This document shows, in pieces, positions 16,395 to 24,171 of a DNA stretch of 64,000 bases; position 1 is the stretch's first letter; each line of letters opens with the position of its first letter. The notes under the pieces are model-generated. The model was not told the DNA's origin. It worked only from the letters and a program-made list of their open reading frames with translations, and made no database searches. Source of the DNA: an uncultured Alphaproteobacteria bacterium. GTDB lineage: Bacteria > Pseudomonadota > Alphaproteobacteria > JALCBB01. The translations under genes and the position numbers were made by a program. The stretch lies in the NCBI GenBank assembly GCA_958267355.1, contig OY279575.1, positions 728,335-792,334 of the forward strand, read 5' to 3'.

Positions 16395-16630
16395 GCTGTG
16401 CATTCGCTTGCCCTGTTGCATTTGACTCCGTTGCGTTTGATTCCACCACATTTGACTCGGTTGCATCTAACCCATTGCACTTGACTCCGTTGCACTTGAC
16501 TCCGTTGCGTTTGATTCCACCACATTTGACTCGGTTGCATCTAACCCATTGCACTTGACTCCGTTGCACTTGACCCCGTTGCACTTGACTCCGTTGTATC
16601 AAACCGCGTTGCACCAACGCGAAGCAAAAA
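16395..16630. repeat. ~15-17-bp tandem repeats between cbiX and cobH
   Basis: The 255-base gap consists of copies of TTGCACTTGACTCCG, TTGCGTTTGATTCCACCACA and TTTGACTCGGTTGCATCTAA, arranged in a higher-order unit that itself repeats (compare 16430-16490 with 16500-16560). No other feature is seen. Confidence 0.85.
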
Positions 16631-16649
16631 CCAATCCAAGAACTCACCC

Positions 16650-17309
16650 ATGGACTACGAACGCGACCCTGCGCGGATCTTCGCCCAATCCATGGCGGAG
16701 TTGGAAGCAATGGAAATCTTCAACGATTTGCCACAGGAACTACACGCAATCGCCCGACGCATGGTCCACGCCTGCGGAGTGCCCGAAATCGTTCCGCTCA
16801 TTCGTTGGCACGGCAATCCACACGCCGCCGCTCGCTCAGCCATCGCCCAAGGAGCAAACATCTTGTGCGACACAGAAATGGTCGCCCACGGAGTTTTGCG
16901 TCCGCCACTAGAAGCCCGCGCACAGGAAGCAGGAAACAGCAAAGCCGCGCAAGTCCTGTGTCTGCTCAATGACCCACGAAGTGCTACGCTCGGCAAAGAA
17001 CAGAAGATCACCCGAAGTGCCGCAGGCGTTGCCTTATGGCCGCCACTGCTTGAAGGTGCTGTCGTGGCGATTGGTAATGCTCCGACTGCGTTGTTTCGCC
17101 TGCTGGAAGGACTACTAGAAGAAAGCTGGCCACGCCCCGCTGTTATCTTTGGCTTACCCGTAGGATTCATCGGAGCAACAGAGTCCAAAGAAGCCTTGCT
17201 ACAATCAGCAGCGCAGTTGTCTGACTTAGCCTTCGTCACACTAGTCGGACGACAAGGCGGAAGCGCAATCGCCGCCGCCGCCGTCAATGCCACATCGGCT
17301 GAACAGTAG
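16650..17309 (+). CDS. cobH: Precorrin-8X methylmutase (CobH/CbiC)
   Basis: Moves the C-11 methyl group to C-12 to give hydrogenobyrinic acid or its cobalt form. The 219-residue protein has the conserved RRMVHACG segment with the catalytic His, the ANILCDTEMVAHG segment, and C-terminal VIFGLPVGFIGATESKEAL and VTLVGRQGGSAIAAAAVNA. Length is normal. It is followed 110 bases later by cobL. The start at the ATG at 16650 (MDYERDP) fits the family. Confidence 0.94.
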   Translation: MDYERDPARIFAQSMAELEAMEIFNDLPQELHAIARRMVHACGVPEIVPLIRWHGNPHAAARSAIAQGANILCDTEMVAHGVLRPPLEARAQEAGNSKAAQVLCLLNDPRSATLGKEQKITRSAAGVALWPPLLEGAVVAIGNAPTALFRLLEGLLEESWPRPAVIFGLPVGFIGATESKEALLQSAAQLSDLAFVTLVGRQGGSAIAAAAVNATSAEQ

Positions 17310-17321
17310 CCAACTCCAAAG

Positions 17322-17366
17322 CCTAGACTGAAGCCTAGACCGAAGCCTATACCAAAGCCCATACAC
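17322..17366. repeat. Short AAGCCTAGACTG repeat between cobH and cobL
   Basis: Four imperfect copies of a 12-base unit (AAGCCTAGACTG, AAGCCTAGACCG, AAGCCTATACCA, AAGCCCATACAC) in the cobH-cobL gap. Confidence 0.7.
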
Positions 17367-17419
17367 TGAAACTGACAAGTGACTCCACGCAAGGACAAGA
17401 CAAAGCAAGGCGCGTTGCT

Positions 17420-18676
17420 ATGAGTGATTCCACAAAGCCTTGGCTGTCCGTCATCGGAGTCGGAGAAGATGGTGCAGACTCCCTTGCTCCCGAAGCACAG
17501 TCACAGATTAAGTCAGCACAGCACTTGGTTGGAAGTCCGCGCTTGCTTGCGCTCTTTCCTGAAGTGGCGGGGCAAGAACGGCAGGCTTGGCCTTCACCTC
17601 TGGCTGAAATTTTTCCTGTCTTGGACTCGTGGCGTGGTACGCCAAGCGTTGTGCTGGCGACAGGTGATCCGCTTTGCTATGGCATTGGCACGACTCTGTT
17701 ACGGCGGTTTGCGAAGCAAGAAATTGTCTTCTTTCCTGCTCTTTCTGCTTTTACACTTGCCCGCGCACGGCTCGGCTGGACTTCCCACACCTGCGAAACC
17801 CTAACCCTACACGGAAGGCCTTTAAGCAACTTGCTGCCCCATCTTTACCCACGGGCGCGTTTGTTGATTCTCGCCGACTCTGAACGCACACCGCACCAAG
17901 TCGCGCAGGTGCTTCACGAACAGGGCTATGGAACAAGTCAGATCACCGTGCTTGAACATCTTGGCGGAAAAAGTGAGCGGCAAATTACAGCTTCTGTTAG
18001 CGACTGGGTAGCGGATACACATTCGGTTTCGCCATTTCATGTTGTTGCTGTTGAATGTGTTGCCGAAGCCACGGCTTGGCTCGGCAGATTTCACGCCCTG
18101 GCAGACAGTGCCTTTGAACACGACGGACAAATCACCAAGCAAGGAATGCGCTCGCTTGCCGTAGCACAGCTGGCTCCATTTCCTGGGGCACAGCTGTGGG
18201 ATTTAGGCGCAGGTGCCGCAAGCGTATCTATTGCTTGGCTGTTAGCGGCACAGCGGGGCAGTGCCCTTGCCATAGAAAAGAGCGAAGCGCGGTGTCGGGC
18301 AATTAACGAAAACGCTATGCGCTTTGGTGTTGCGTCTGCTTTGACTACCCATTGCTCCACGGTGGAAGATTTTTTGCAGGCGCGTGAGGGAGAAGAAAAC
18401 TTCACAGCTCCTGATGCAATTTTTTTCGGCGGCGGATTGAATACGCCCGAAGGCTTGTTGCGCTCGGGACGGCTTTTGCGGCTTGGCGGTATGCTGGTTG
18501 CCCATGCGGTAACTCTAGAAAGCGAACAGGCTTTGCTTGACGCACACAAGTCGCTTGGCGGAGAGCTCACACGCATAACTTTTGCCCACACGGAAACCCT
18601 TGGCGCACGGCATGGCTTGCGTCCTGCGATGCCTGTGATGCAGTGGGCGTGGCGTAAGGCTGAGTCCGTGCAATGA
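17420..18676 (+). CDS. cobL: Precorrin-6Y C5,15-methyltransferase (decarboxylating), CbiE-CbiT fusion
   Basis: Methylates C-5 and C-15 and decarboxylates the C-12 acetate. The N-terminal half (about 1-210) is a CbiE-type tetrapyrrole methylase: VIGVGEDG, LVLATGDPLCYGIG and the SPFHVVAVEC end. The C-terminal half (about 215-418) is a CbiT-type class I methyltransferase with the SAM motif LWDLGAGAASVSIAW. The fusion and 418-residue length match CobL. It overlaps cobI by 4 bases (ATGA), indicating translational coupling. Confidence 0.95.
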   Translation: MSDSTKPWLSVIGVGEDGADSLAPEAQSQIKSAQHLVGSPRLLALFPEVAGQERQAWPSPLAEIFPVLDSWRGTPSVVLATGDPLCYGIGTTLLRRFAKQEIVFFPALSAFTLARARLGWTSHTCETLTLHGRPLSNLLPHLYPRARLLILADSERTPHQVAQVLHEQGYGTSQITVLEHLGGKSERQITASVSDWVADTHSVSPFHVVAVECVAEATAWLGRFHALADSAFEHDGQITKQGMRSLAVAQLAPFPGAQLWDLGAGAASVSIAWLLAAQRGSALAIEKSEARCRAINENAMRFGVASALTTHCSTVEDFLQAREGEENFTAPDAIFFGGGLNTPEGLLRSGRLLRLGGMLVAHAVTLESEQALLDAHKSLGGELTRITFAHTETLGARHGLRPAMPVMQWAWRKAESVQ

Positions 18677-19416
18677 GCGGCGGTAAGCTTATCGGTATCG
18701 GAGTCGGCCCTGGAGACCCAGAGCTTTTAACTTTAAAGGGCTTAGCGCGTTTGCGGGAAAGCCAAGTGATTGCCTATCCGACTTTGGACTCGCGGCCTGC
18801 TTTCACGCGGCGAATTGTCGCTACCTACCTGCAAGAAGGACAAGAAGAGCTACCGCTCGTCGTGCCGCTTCTTAGAGCCGAGACAATTGCCGAAGGAGAG
18901 TCCGCTTCCGCCCAAGCCCAACGCCACCAAGCCCGTAGCCAAGCCTACGACTCGGCGACTGAGCTTTTACGCACAAAACTACAACAGGGATTACAAGTGG
19001 CTTTGCTGTGCGAAGGGGATCCGCTGTTTTACGGTTCGTTTATTTACTTTCACGAGCGGCTTGCAGGCACGTGGCAGGTTGAAATTGTCCCTGGAGTTTC
19101 ATCTATTATGGCGACTGCGGCACGGCTTGGAAGTCCGCTTGCTTGTGGTGATGCAGCTTTTTTGGTTTTGCCTGGCACGCTGGCACCAAGCGAGTTGCAT
19201 CTTGCTCTTGGCAGGCTGAAGGGCAATGGTTGTGCTGTGCTTAAGCCAAACCGCCATTGGACGCAACTGACAACGAGTCTGCGGACTCTTGGCTTATTGC
19301 CTCGTGCCCGTGTTGTCTGTCACGCCACTTTAGAAGAAGAGCGGGTTTTTATCTTGGCGGAAGAAGTGCCTGAAGCTGTGCCTTATTTCTCTATTCTGTT
19401 GATTGATGCAGAGTAA
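18673..19416 (+). CDS. cobI: Precorrin-2 C20-methyltransferase (CobI/CbiL)
   Basis: Adds the C-20 methyl group to precorrin-2, or to cobalt-factor II in the early-cobalt route. The 247-residue tetrapyrrole methylase starts GIGVGPGDPELLTLKG, contains LLCEGDPLFYGSF and VPGVSSIMATAARLG, and ends in the usual beta-sheet domain. The ATG lies inside the cobL stop (ATGA overlap). The next gene follows after five bases. Confidence 0.94.
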   Translation: MSGGKLIGIGVGPGDPELLTLKGLARLRESQVIAYPTLDSRPAFTRRIVATYLQEGQEELPLVVPLLRAETIAEGESASAQAQRHQARSQAYDSATELLRTKLQQGLQVALLCEGDPLFYGSFIYFHERLAGTWQVEIVPGVSSIMATAARLGSPLACGDAAFLVLPGTLAPSELHLALGRLKGNGCAVLKPNRHWTQLTTSLRTLGLLPRARVVCHATLEEERVFILAEEVPEAVPYFSILLIDAE

Positions 19417-19421
19417 GCACT

Positions 19422-21539
19422 ATGGCTGAGCGGGCTTCATCTCTTCACGCGGAAGCTCTGTGCTTGATTGCCCGCACAGAGTTGGGGGCTGTACTGGCAC
19501 AGCGGCTTAGCGATGGACTCGGCGGAGAAATATTTTTGCAGTCTGCTCTGTTAGAAAAGGGGCGGGACAATCTGTCTGCGACTTCTTTTGAGCAGGCGAT
19601 TGCGTGTTTGCGTCAATGTTTTACCGAAGGCAGGCCGATTGTTGCGATCTTGGCAAGCGGGATTGTTATCCGTGCCCTTGCTGATTTGCTGGATGATAAG
19701 CGTAGCGAGCCGCCTGTTGTTGTTATAGATGAAACGGGCAGTTTTGCCATTCCGCTTCTTGGCGGACATCGTGGAGCGAATGATTTGGCTCGCCAGGTGG
19801 CGGAGGTATTGGGTGGTACAGCGGCGATTACTACGGCAAGTGAAGCCCATTTAAACCTGAATGGTGAAAGTGGAACTGCACTCGATGCTCCACCTTTTGG
19901 TTGGACTCTGTTAACCCCTCGTGAAGAAACGCGCAAGGCGATGGGCGCACTGATTGCAGGAGCCACAGCACAGCTTGAAGGCGTGGCACAGGAAGCTGAA
20001 TGGTTAACTCCCCTTGCCAAGACAAAGGATAGTAAGACACAAGGAAAAGGCACAGGTGGCGCGGAGTCGGTGTCTATCAAAGCGCAGGCTTGGACAGAAA
20101 TTATTGCGACAGAAATTATTGACTCGCCGCAACAGGTAGCAGAAAAAAGCCTTAACTATGGAGTCGGACAACTTGCCCTTGGTGTAGGCACTTCTAAAAA
20201 CGCGAATCCTGACTCGTTGATTGGGCTGGTGACGGAAACACTTAGCGAGCATAAAATTCCGCTTGCCGCGATTTCATTTCTTGCCACTTGGGAGGGCAAG
20301 CGTAACGAGCCTGCAGTGATGGCTTTAGCGAAGCGGCTTGGGCTTGGTATCTATGGGCTTTCTACTCCGCGTCTTGGAGCTGAAGCCGAGTGGCTATCTG
20401 AGCCTAGCGAAGAAGTGGTGCGGGCTTTGGGTATTCCAGGTGTGGCGGAAGCGGCGGCTTTGGCGGCACTTGGCGGTGGAAGGCAGGCGCAACTTTTGGT
20501 TGCGAAGTGCAAGAACCATGAAGCGACTTGTTCTGTGGCCTATGCTCGCTTATCTAGCGAGATAAACCTGTCTGCCCTGCCCGCTTCTAAAGTGGAGGCA
20601 GAGAAGAAAGGGCAAGGTAGTGTGTCGGTGGTTGGACTCGGTGCAGGAGGCGAAGCTTGGCTAACGGGTGAAGCTTTGCGGCATCTTGCCGCTTGTGAGG
20701 CTTGGGTGGGCTATACGGGCTATCTGGAGCGGCTGGTTACGCTCTTTCCGCGAGCGGCACGGAAACGCGGTCTGTATGGCTCGTCTTTGGGTGAAGAGCA
20801 GGAGCGGGCAGAATTAACTCTAAAGCTGGCGGAAGGTGGCAAGCGGGTTGCGTTAGTGTCTTCGGGTGATCCTGGGGTCTATGCGATGGCTTCGCCGCTT
20901 TTTGAAGCTTTGGAGGCGAGTGGCAGTGCGGTGTCTGTGTCGGTGGTGGCGGGTATATCGGCGATTCAGGCGGTGGCGGCGCGGGTTGGTGCGCCGATTG
21001 GACATGATTTCTGTTGCATTTCGCTTTCTGATTTGCTGACTTCGCGTGAAGATATTTTGCGCCGTGTGGAAGCGGCGGCGGGTGCTGATTTTGTGATTGC
21101 GTTTTACAATCCTGCGTCTAGGACGCGCCGTGATCTATTAGACCAAGCCTTAAGCCTGATAGAGCAAGCCCGTGGTGGCGCGATGGAAGTGGTCTTGGCG
21201 CACGCGGTGGGTCATAAAGACGAAAAGATTACGCATACGACATTGGCGGAGTTAAACCCTGATCTGGTGGATATGCGCTCGTTGGTTCTGATTGGCAGTA
21301 GCACGACTCGCCGCATTAAAAGCGCGGGAGCCGAATATCTTTACACGCCGCGGGGGTATGGTACAGCCAAGCGCGACACAGAAACAGAAACAAAAACAGA
21401 AACAGAAACAAAAACAGAAACAGAAACAAAAACAGAAACAGGCACAGAAACAAAAACAGCCACAAACACAAAAACAGGCACGAGCGGCACGAAGGAAAGC
21501 CCGCAGTCTGTAGCGGCAAAGGTAAAGGAACGGGCTTAG
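19422..21539 (+). CDS. cobJ: CbiG-CobJ fusion: cobalt-precorrin-5A hydrolase and precorrin-3B C17-methyltransferase
   Basis: A 705-residue bifunctional protein. Residues about 1-365 are CbiG: the N-terminal part has ILASGIVIRAL and LLGGHRGANDLARQVAE, and the C-terminal part has LALGVGTSKNA and FLATWEGKRNEP. CbiG opens the lactone and removes the two-carbon fragment as acetaldehyde in the early-cobalt route. Residues about 400-645 are CobJ/CbiH: VVGLGAGGEAWLT, YTGYLERL, VSSGDPGVYAMASP, VVAGISAIQAVAARVGAP and IAFYNPASRTR. The last ~50 residues are a Thr/Glu/Lys repeat (TETKTE units) from an ACAGAAACAAAA repeat. CbiG-CobJ fusions are known in alphaproteobacteria. The stop is directly followed by the cobM ATG. 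Confidence 0.93.
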   Translation: MAERASSLHAEALCLIARTELGAVLAQRLSDGLGGEIFLQSALLEKGRDNLSATSFEQAIACLRQCFTEGRPIVAILASGIVIRALADLLDDKRSEPPVVVIDETGSFAIPLLGGHRGANDLARQVAEVLGGTAAITTASEAHLNLNGESGTALDAPPFGWTLLTPREETRKAMGALIAGATAQLEGVAQEAEWLTPLAKTKDSKTQGKGTGGAESVSIKAQAWTEIIATEIIDSPQQVAEKSLNYGVGQLALGVGTSKNANPDSLIGLVTETLSEHKIPLAAISFLATWEGKRNEPAVMALAKRLGLGIYGLSTPRLGAEAEWLSEPSEEVVRALGIPGVAEAAALAALGGGRQAQLLVAKCKNHEATCSVAYARLSSEINLSALPASKVEAEKKGQGSVSVVGLGAGGEAWLTGEALRHLAACEAWVGYTGYLERLVTLFPRAARKRGLYGSSLGEEQERAELTLKLAEGGKRVALVSSGDPGVYAMASPLFEALEASGSAVSVSVVAGISAIQAVAARVGAPIGHDFCCISLSDLLTSREDILRRVEAAAGADFVIAFYNPASRTRRDLLDQALSLIEQARGGAMEVVLAHAVGHKDEKITHTTLAELNPDLVDMRSLVLIGSSTTRRIKSAGAEYLYTPRGYGTAKRDTETETKTETETKTETETKTETGTETKTATNTKTGTSGTKESPQSVAAKVKERA
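21379..21482. repeat. ACAGAAACAAAA repeat encoding the CobJ tail
   Basis: Six-base-phased repeats of ACAGAA and ACAAAA give a Thr-Glu-Thr-Lys tail at the end of the CbiG-CobJ protein. The base composition differs sharply from the rest of the gene. Confidence 0.85.
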
Positions 21540-22316
21540 ATGCAAGTTCATATCATTGGTGCGGGTCCGGGTGATCCTGAGTTACTGACTTTGCGGGGCA
21601 AGCGGTTGCTGGCGGCGTGTCCTGTGGTTTTGTATGCGGGTTCGCTGGTGCCTGAAGAAATCTTGCGTTTTGCCGACTCGCGGGCGCGGCTTTACAACAG
21701 TGCCGAGATGGACTTACCCGCCTTAGAGCGGGTTTACCTAGAAGCCAAGGAGCAGAACCACGATGTAGCGCGTTTGCACTCGGGTGATCCGTCAATCTAT
21801 GGCGCGCTTGGCGAGCAGTTGCGCATTTTACAGAAGCACGGGATTGCTTGGACGATGACTCCAGGCGTGTCTGCCTATGCGGCGGCGGCGGCGGCAATCG
21901 GACAAGAACTCACCGTGCCTGAAGTCTCACAGACGGTGATTTTGACGCGGACAGCCAGCAAGTCGTCACCCATGCCCGCAGGAGAAGAACTTTCCCGTCT
22001 AGCTGCCACGCGAGCGACTTTGGCGTTGCACTTGTCGGCACGCAACTTGCGGCAGGCGGTGCGGGATTTATCTCCCCACTATGGAGAGAATTGTCCTGCG
22101 GTTGCGGTTTGGCGTGTGGGCTGGCAAGACCAAGAAATCGTGGCGACGACTCTAAGCGAGTTGCACGAACTTGTGCTGACGAAAAAATGGACTCGCACTT
22201 TGCTTGTACTGGTCGGAGAAGTCTTTGCCCAAAATCAACCGCGTCGTGCGTCTGCGCTTTACGACCCAAACCATCCGCATATTTTCCGCCCCCACGCTAA
22301 AAAGCAACGCAATTGA
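21540..22316 (+). CDS. cobM: Precorrin-4 C11-methyltransferase (CobM/CbiF)
   Basis: Adds the C-11 methyl group. The 258-residue tetrapyrrole methylase begins VHIIGAGPGDPELLTLRGKR and contains VLYAGSLVPEEIL, RLHSGDPSIYGALGEQ, TPGVSAYAAAAAAIGQELTVPE and PAVAVWRVGWQDQEIV, all CobM hallmarks. It begins at the base after the cobJ stop. It is the last gene of the + strand cobalamin run before the AT-rich restriction island. Confidence 0.95.
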   Translation: MQVHIIGAGPGDPELLTLRGKRLLAACPVVLYAGSLVPEEILRFADSRARLYNSAEMDLPALERVYLEAKEQNHDVARLHSGDPSIYGALGEQLRILQKHGIAWTMTPGVSAYAAAAAAIGQELTVPEVSQTVILTRTASKSSPMPAGEELSRLAATRATLALHLSARNLRQAVRDLSPHYGENCPAVAVWRVGWQDQEIVATTLSELHELVLTKKWTRTLLVLVGEVFAQNQPRRASALYDPNHPHIFRPHAKKQRN

Positions 22317-22375
22317 ATTTCCACAAAGAGAAAACAACTTTTGATTGTTTTTAGCAAGTAAGCCCTGTAGAATTC

Positions 22376-22412
22376 CTTCCGTAGTGCCCGCAGGCACAGA
22401 GCAAGAAGGAGA
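22376..22412 (+). promoter_or_regulatory. Hairpin just upstream of the first Mrr-like gene
   Basis: CCTTC...GAAGG can pair around an inner GTGCC-CGCA-GGCAC hairpin. The outer right arm overlaps the AAGGAGACC ribosome binding site of the gene at 22419. Folding would hide that site, so it may regulate translation. This is read from complementarity alone. Confidence 0.35.
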
Positions 22413-22418
22413 CCAAGA

Positions 22419-23003
22419 ATGGCAGGGCAAAGTCTGTGTGCTGGATGGATGCGTCCAAGCCTACGGTTCGCAATGGGAGCCGCTTTGATGGTCTCGGCGT
22501 TCTTGCACCCCGAGCTTTCTTTGAGCGAAGACAAATCGCTCCACGATGCACTCTTAGACAAAATTATAGAGTCCGACCCTGCGGTTCTTGAAGAATTATC
22601 CATTAAACTTATGCTCGCTATGGACTATGGCACGAGCGGCTACCGCACTGGAGGCACAGGAGACGGCGGGATTGACGCTGTTATATGCAAAGATTTCCTT
22701 GGGCTTGATACAATCAAGATCCAAACCAAACGTTACCGAGCTGACAACACCGTGGGAGTAGCAGCCATACGCGAATTTTCTGGCGCACTAAACGTTGGCG
22801 GCACGGGCGTATTTATAACCACAAGTTCTTTCTCCAGTGGTGCAAAAGAGACAGCAAAAAACAGCGACAAGAAAATTATTCTGATTAATGGCGAAGAGCT
22901 AACACGCTTAATGATTGCATATGAAATCGGCGTCAAAAATTCGCAAGGCACCAAAAATCCAAACCAGAGCTGCCTCCAAACCCTACTAGACAAAACAAAA
23001 TAG
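22419..23003 (+). CDS. Mrr-like restriction endonuclease domain protein lacking the usual N-terminal winged helix
   Basis: A 194-residue protein whose residues about 41-175 are an Mrr-type PD-(D/E)xK nuclease domain: GDGGIDAV (Asp86), then IQTKRY (Gln102, Lys104), the Asp-QxK triad of the Mrr family, followed by AIREFSGAL and GVFITTSSFSSGA. It is closely similar to the C-terminal half of the next gene's product. In place of the Mrr_N winged helix it has about 40 residues with a hydrophobic, signal-like stretch (RFAMGAALMVSAFL). The ATG has a good AAGGAGACC site. Mrr enzymes cut methylated DNA. Whether this short form is an active nuclease, a membrane-tethered form or a decaying duplicate cannot be told from sequence. 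Confidence 0.75.
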   Translation: MAGQSLCAGWMRPSLRFAMGAALMVSAFLHPELSLSEDKSLHDALLDKIIESDPAVLEELSIKLMLAMDYGTSGYRTGGTGDGGIDAVICKDFLGLDTIKIQTKRYRADNTVGVAAIREFSGALNVGGTGVFITTSSFSSGAKETAKNSDKKIILINGEELTRLMIAYEIGVKNSQGTKNPNQSCLQTLLDKTK

Positions 23004-23051
23004 GCTATACTCCCCCCAACCCACCACAAAAAAAATTATAAGGAGCAAATC

Positions 23052-24035
23052 ATGTCAATTCCGAGCGGCCATAGACTAAGACTTCCTGTGCTTCAAATTC
23101 TTTCTGAAGCTGAGGGAGAGGTTTATATAGATGATTTGGACAATGCTGTCTGCGACAAGCTAGGCATTAGCCAAGAAGAACGCGAAAAGTATCTTCCAGG
23201 CAGACCACAAACCAAGCCATACACCGTTGCCAGAAATAGAATTCGATTTGCGTGCTTGAGCCTAAAGCTCGCAGATTGGATACAGGCTCCAGAAACAAAG
23301 GAAGGGAATAAGAAAAGGGGTTACACAATCATCACCGATGAAGGTCGTAAAATTTTACAGAAGATTGAAGAAGAAGGGGTGGAGGTAATTAATGACAAAT
23401 ACCTTGAAAACTCTAAAGCCTATAGAGAACACCTTGAAAGGAAAAAGGCACGCGCCCAATCTGAGAGTGAAAATTCTACTCGTGATGATAGTGAGGATAG
23501 TGAGGATAGTGCAGATGATAACTTAATAGAAAAAATGGAAAAGGTGTACAAGGCAATTCAAAATAATCTGCAAGAAGAAATCCTACAAAAAATTATGGAA
23601 TCCGAACCTAAATTGCTTGAGAAGTTATCCATCAAGCTTATGAACAAAATGGGCTACGGAGAAAAGGTAACCAGCGAACATACAGGCAAGGCAGGAGACG
23701 GCGGCGTAGATGCCATCGTAAAGGAAGACACTTTAGGGCTTGGTGTGATTAATATCCAAACCAAACGCTACACCGCCGACAATGTTATACAGCCAGCCGC
23801 GATACGCGAATTTTCTGGCACATTAAGGTCAGGAGTCAATAAAGGTGTATTTATCACTACAAGTTCCTTCACAAAAGGAGCAAAAGAAGAAGCTAAATTG
23901 AGCAACGGACAAATCATTCTAATTGACGGAGAAGAATTAGCCCGTCTAATGATAAAGCACGAAGTCGGTATCAAAAACACACGAGAACCGATGAACATCC
24001 AAGAAGTAGATGACGACTACTTTGAAGACCTATAG
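23052..24035 (+). CDS. mrr: Mrr-family type IV restriction endonuclease
   Basis: A 327-residue protein with the full Mrr layout. The N-terminal winged helix (about 8-108) carries NRIRFACLSLKLADWI, equivalent to the Mrr_N 'R..wa...L.kagli' segment. An acidic linker (SEDSEDSADD) follows at about 140-156. The nuclease domain has Asp220, Gln236 and Lys238 in GDGGVDA...IQTKRY. Mrr cleaves DNA carrying certain methylated bases and so restricts modified phage or foreign-methylated DNA. It follows its shorter paralogue by 48 bases, and a ribosome binding site (AAGGAGC) precedes the ATG. Base composition is AT-rich compared with the cob genes on both sides, consistent with acquisition by transfer. Confidence 0.88.
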   Translation: MSIPSGHRLRLPVLQILSEAEGEVYIDDLDNAVCDKLGISQEEREKYLPGRPQTKPYTVARNRIRFACLSLKLADWIQAPETKEGNKKRGYTIITDEGRKILQKIEEEGVEVINDKYLENSKAYREHLERKKARAQSESENSTRDDSEDSEDSADDNLIEKMEKVYKAIQNNLQEEILQKIMESEPKLLEKLSIKLMNKMGYGEKVTSEHTGKAGDGGVDAIVKEDTLGLGVINIQTKRYTADNVIQPAAIREFSGTLRSGVNKGVFITTSSFTKGAKEEAKLSNGQIILIDGEELARLMIKHEVGIKNTREPMNIQEVDDDYFEDL

Positions 24036-24171
24036 AGCAAGACAAAGCCCGCCGCTTGTCAGCCCTCCACGCCCCCACACCAAACAAAACCCCACCCACA
24101 AATTGACTCACGCCCTACCCTCTAATATCCTACCGAAATCCTCCCACCCACTCACAACTGAGAGTTAAATC

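Noticed and set aside
22336..22487. Protein-like frame ahead of the first Mrr gene (ending QWEPL)
   Set aside because: The frame is short, lacks a start codon and overlaps the well-supported Mrr start with its ribosome site. I could not link it to a known protein.
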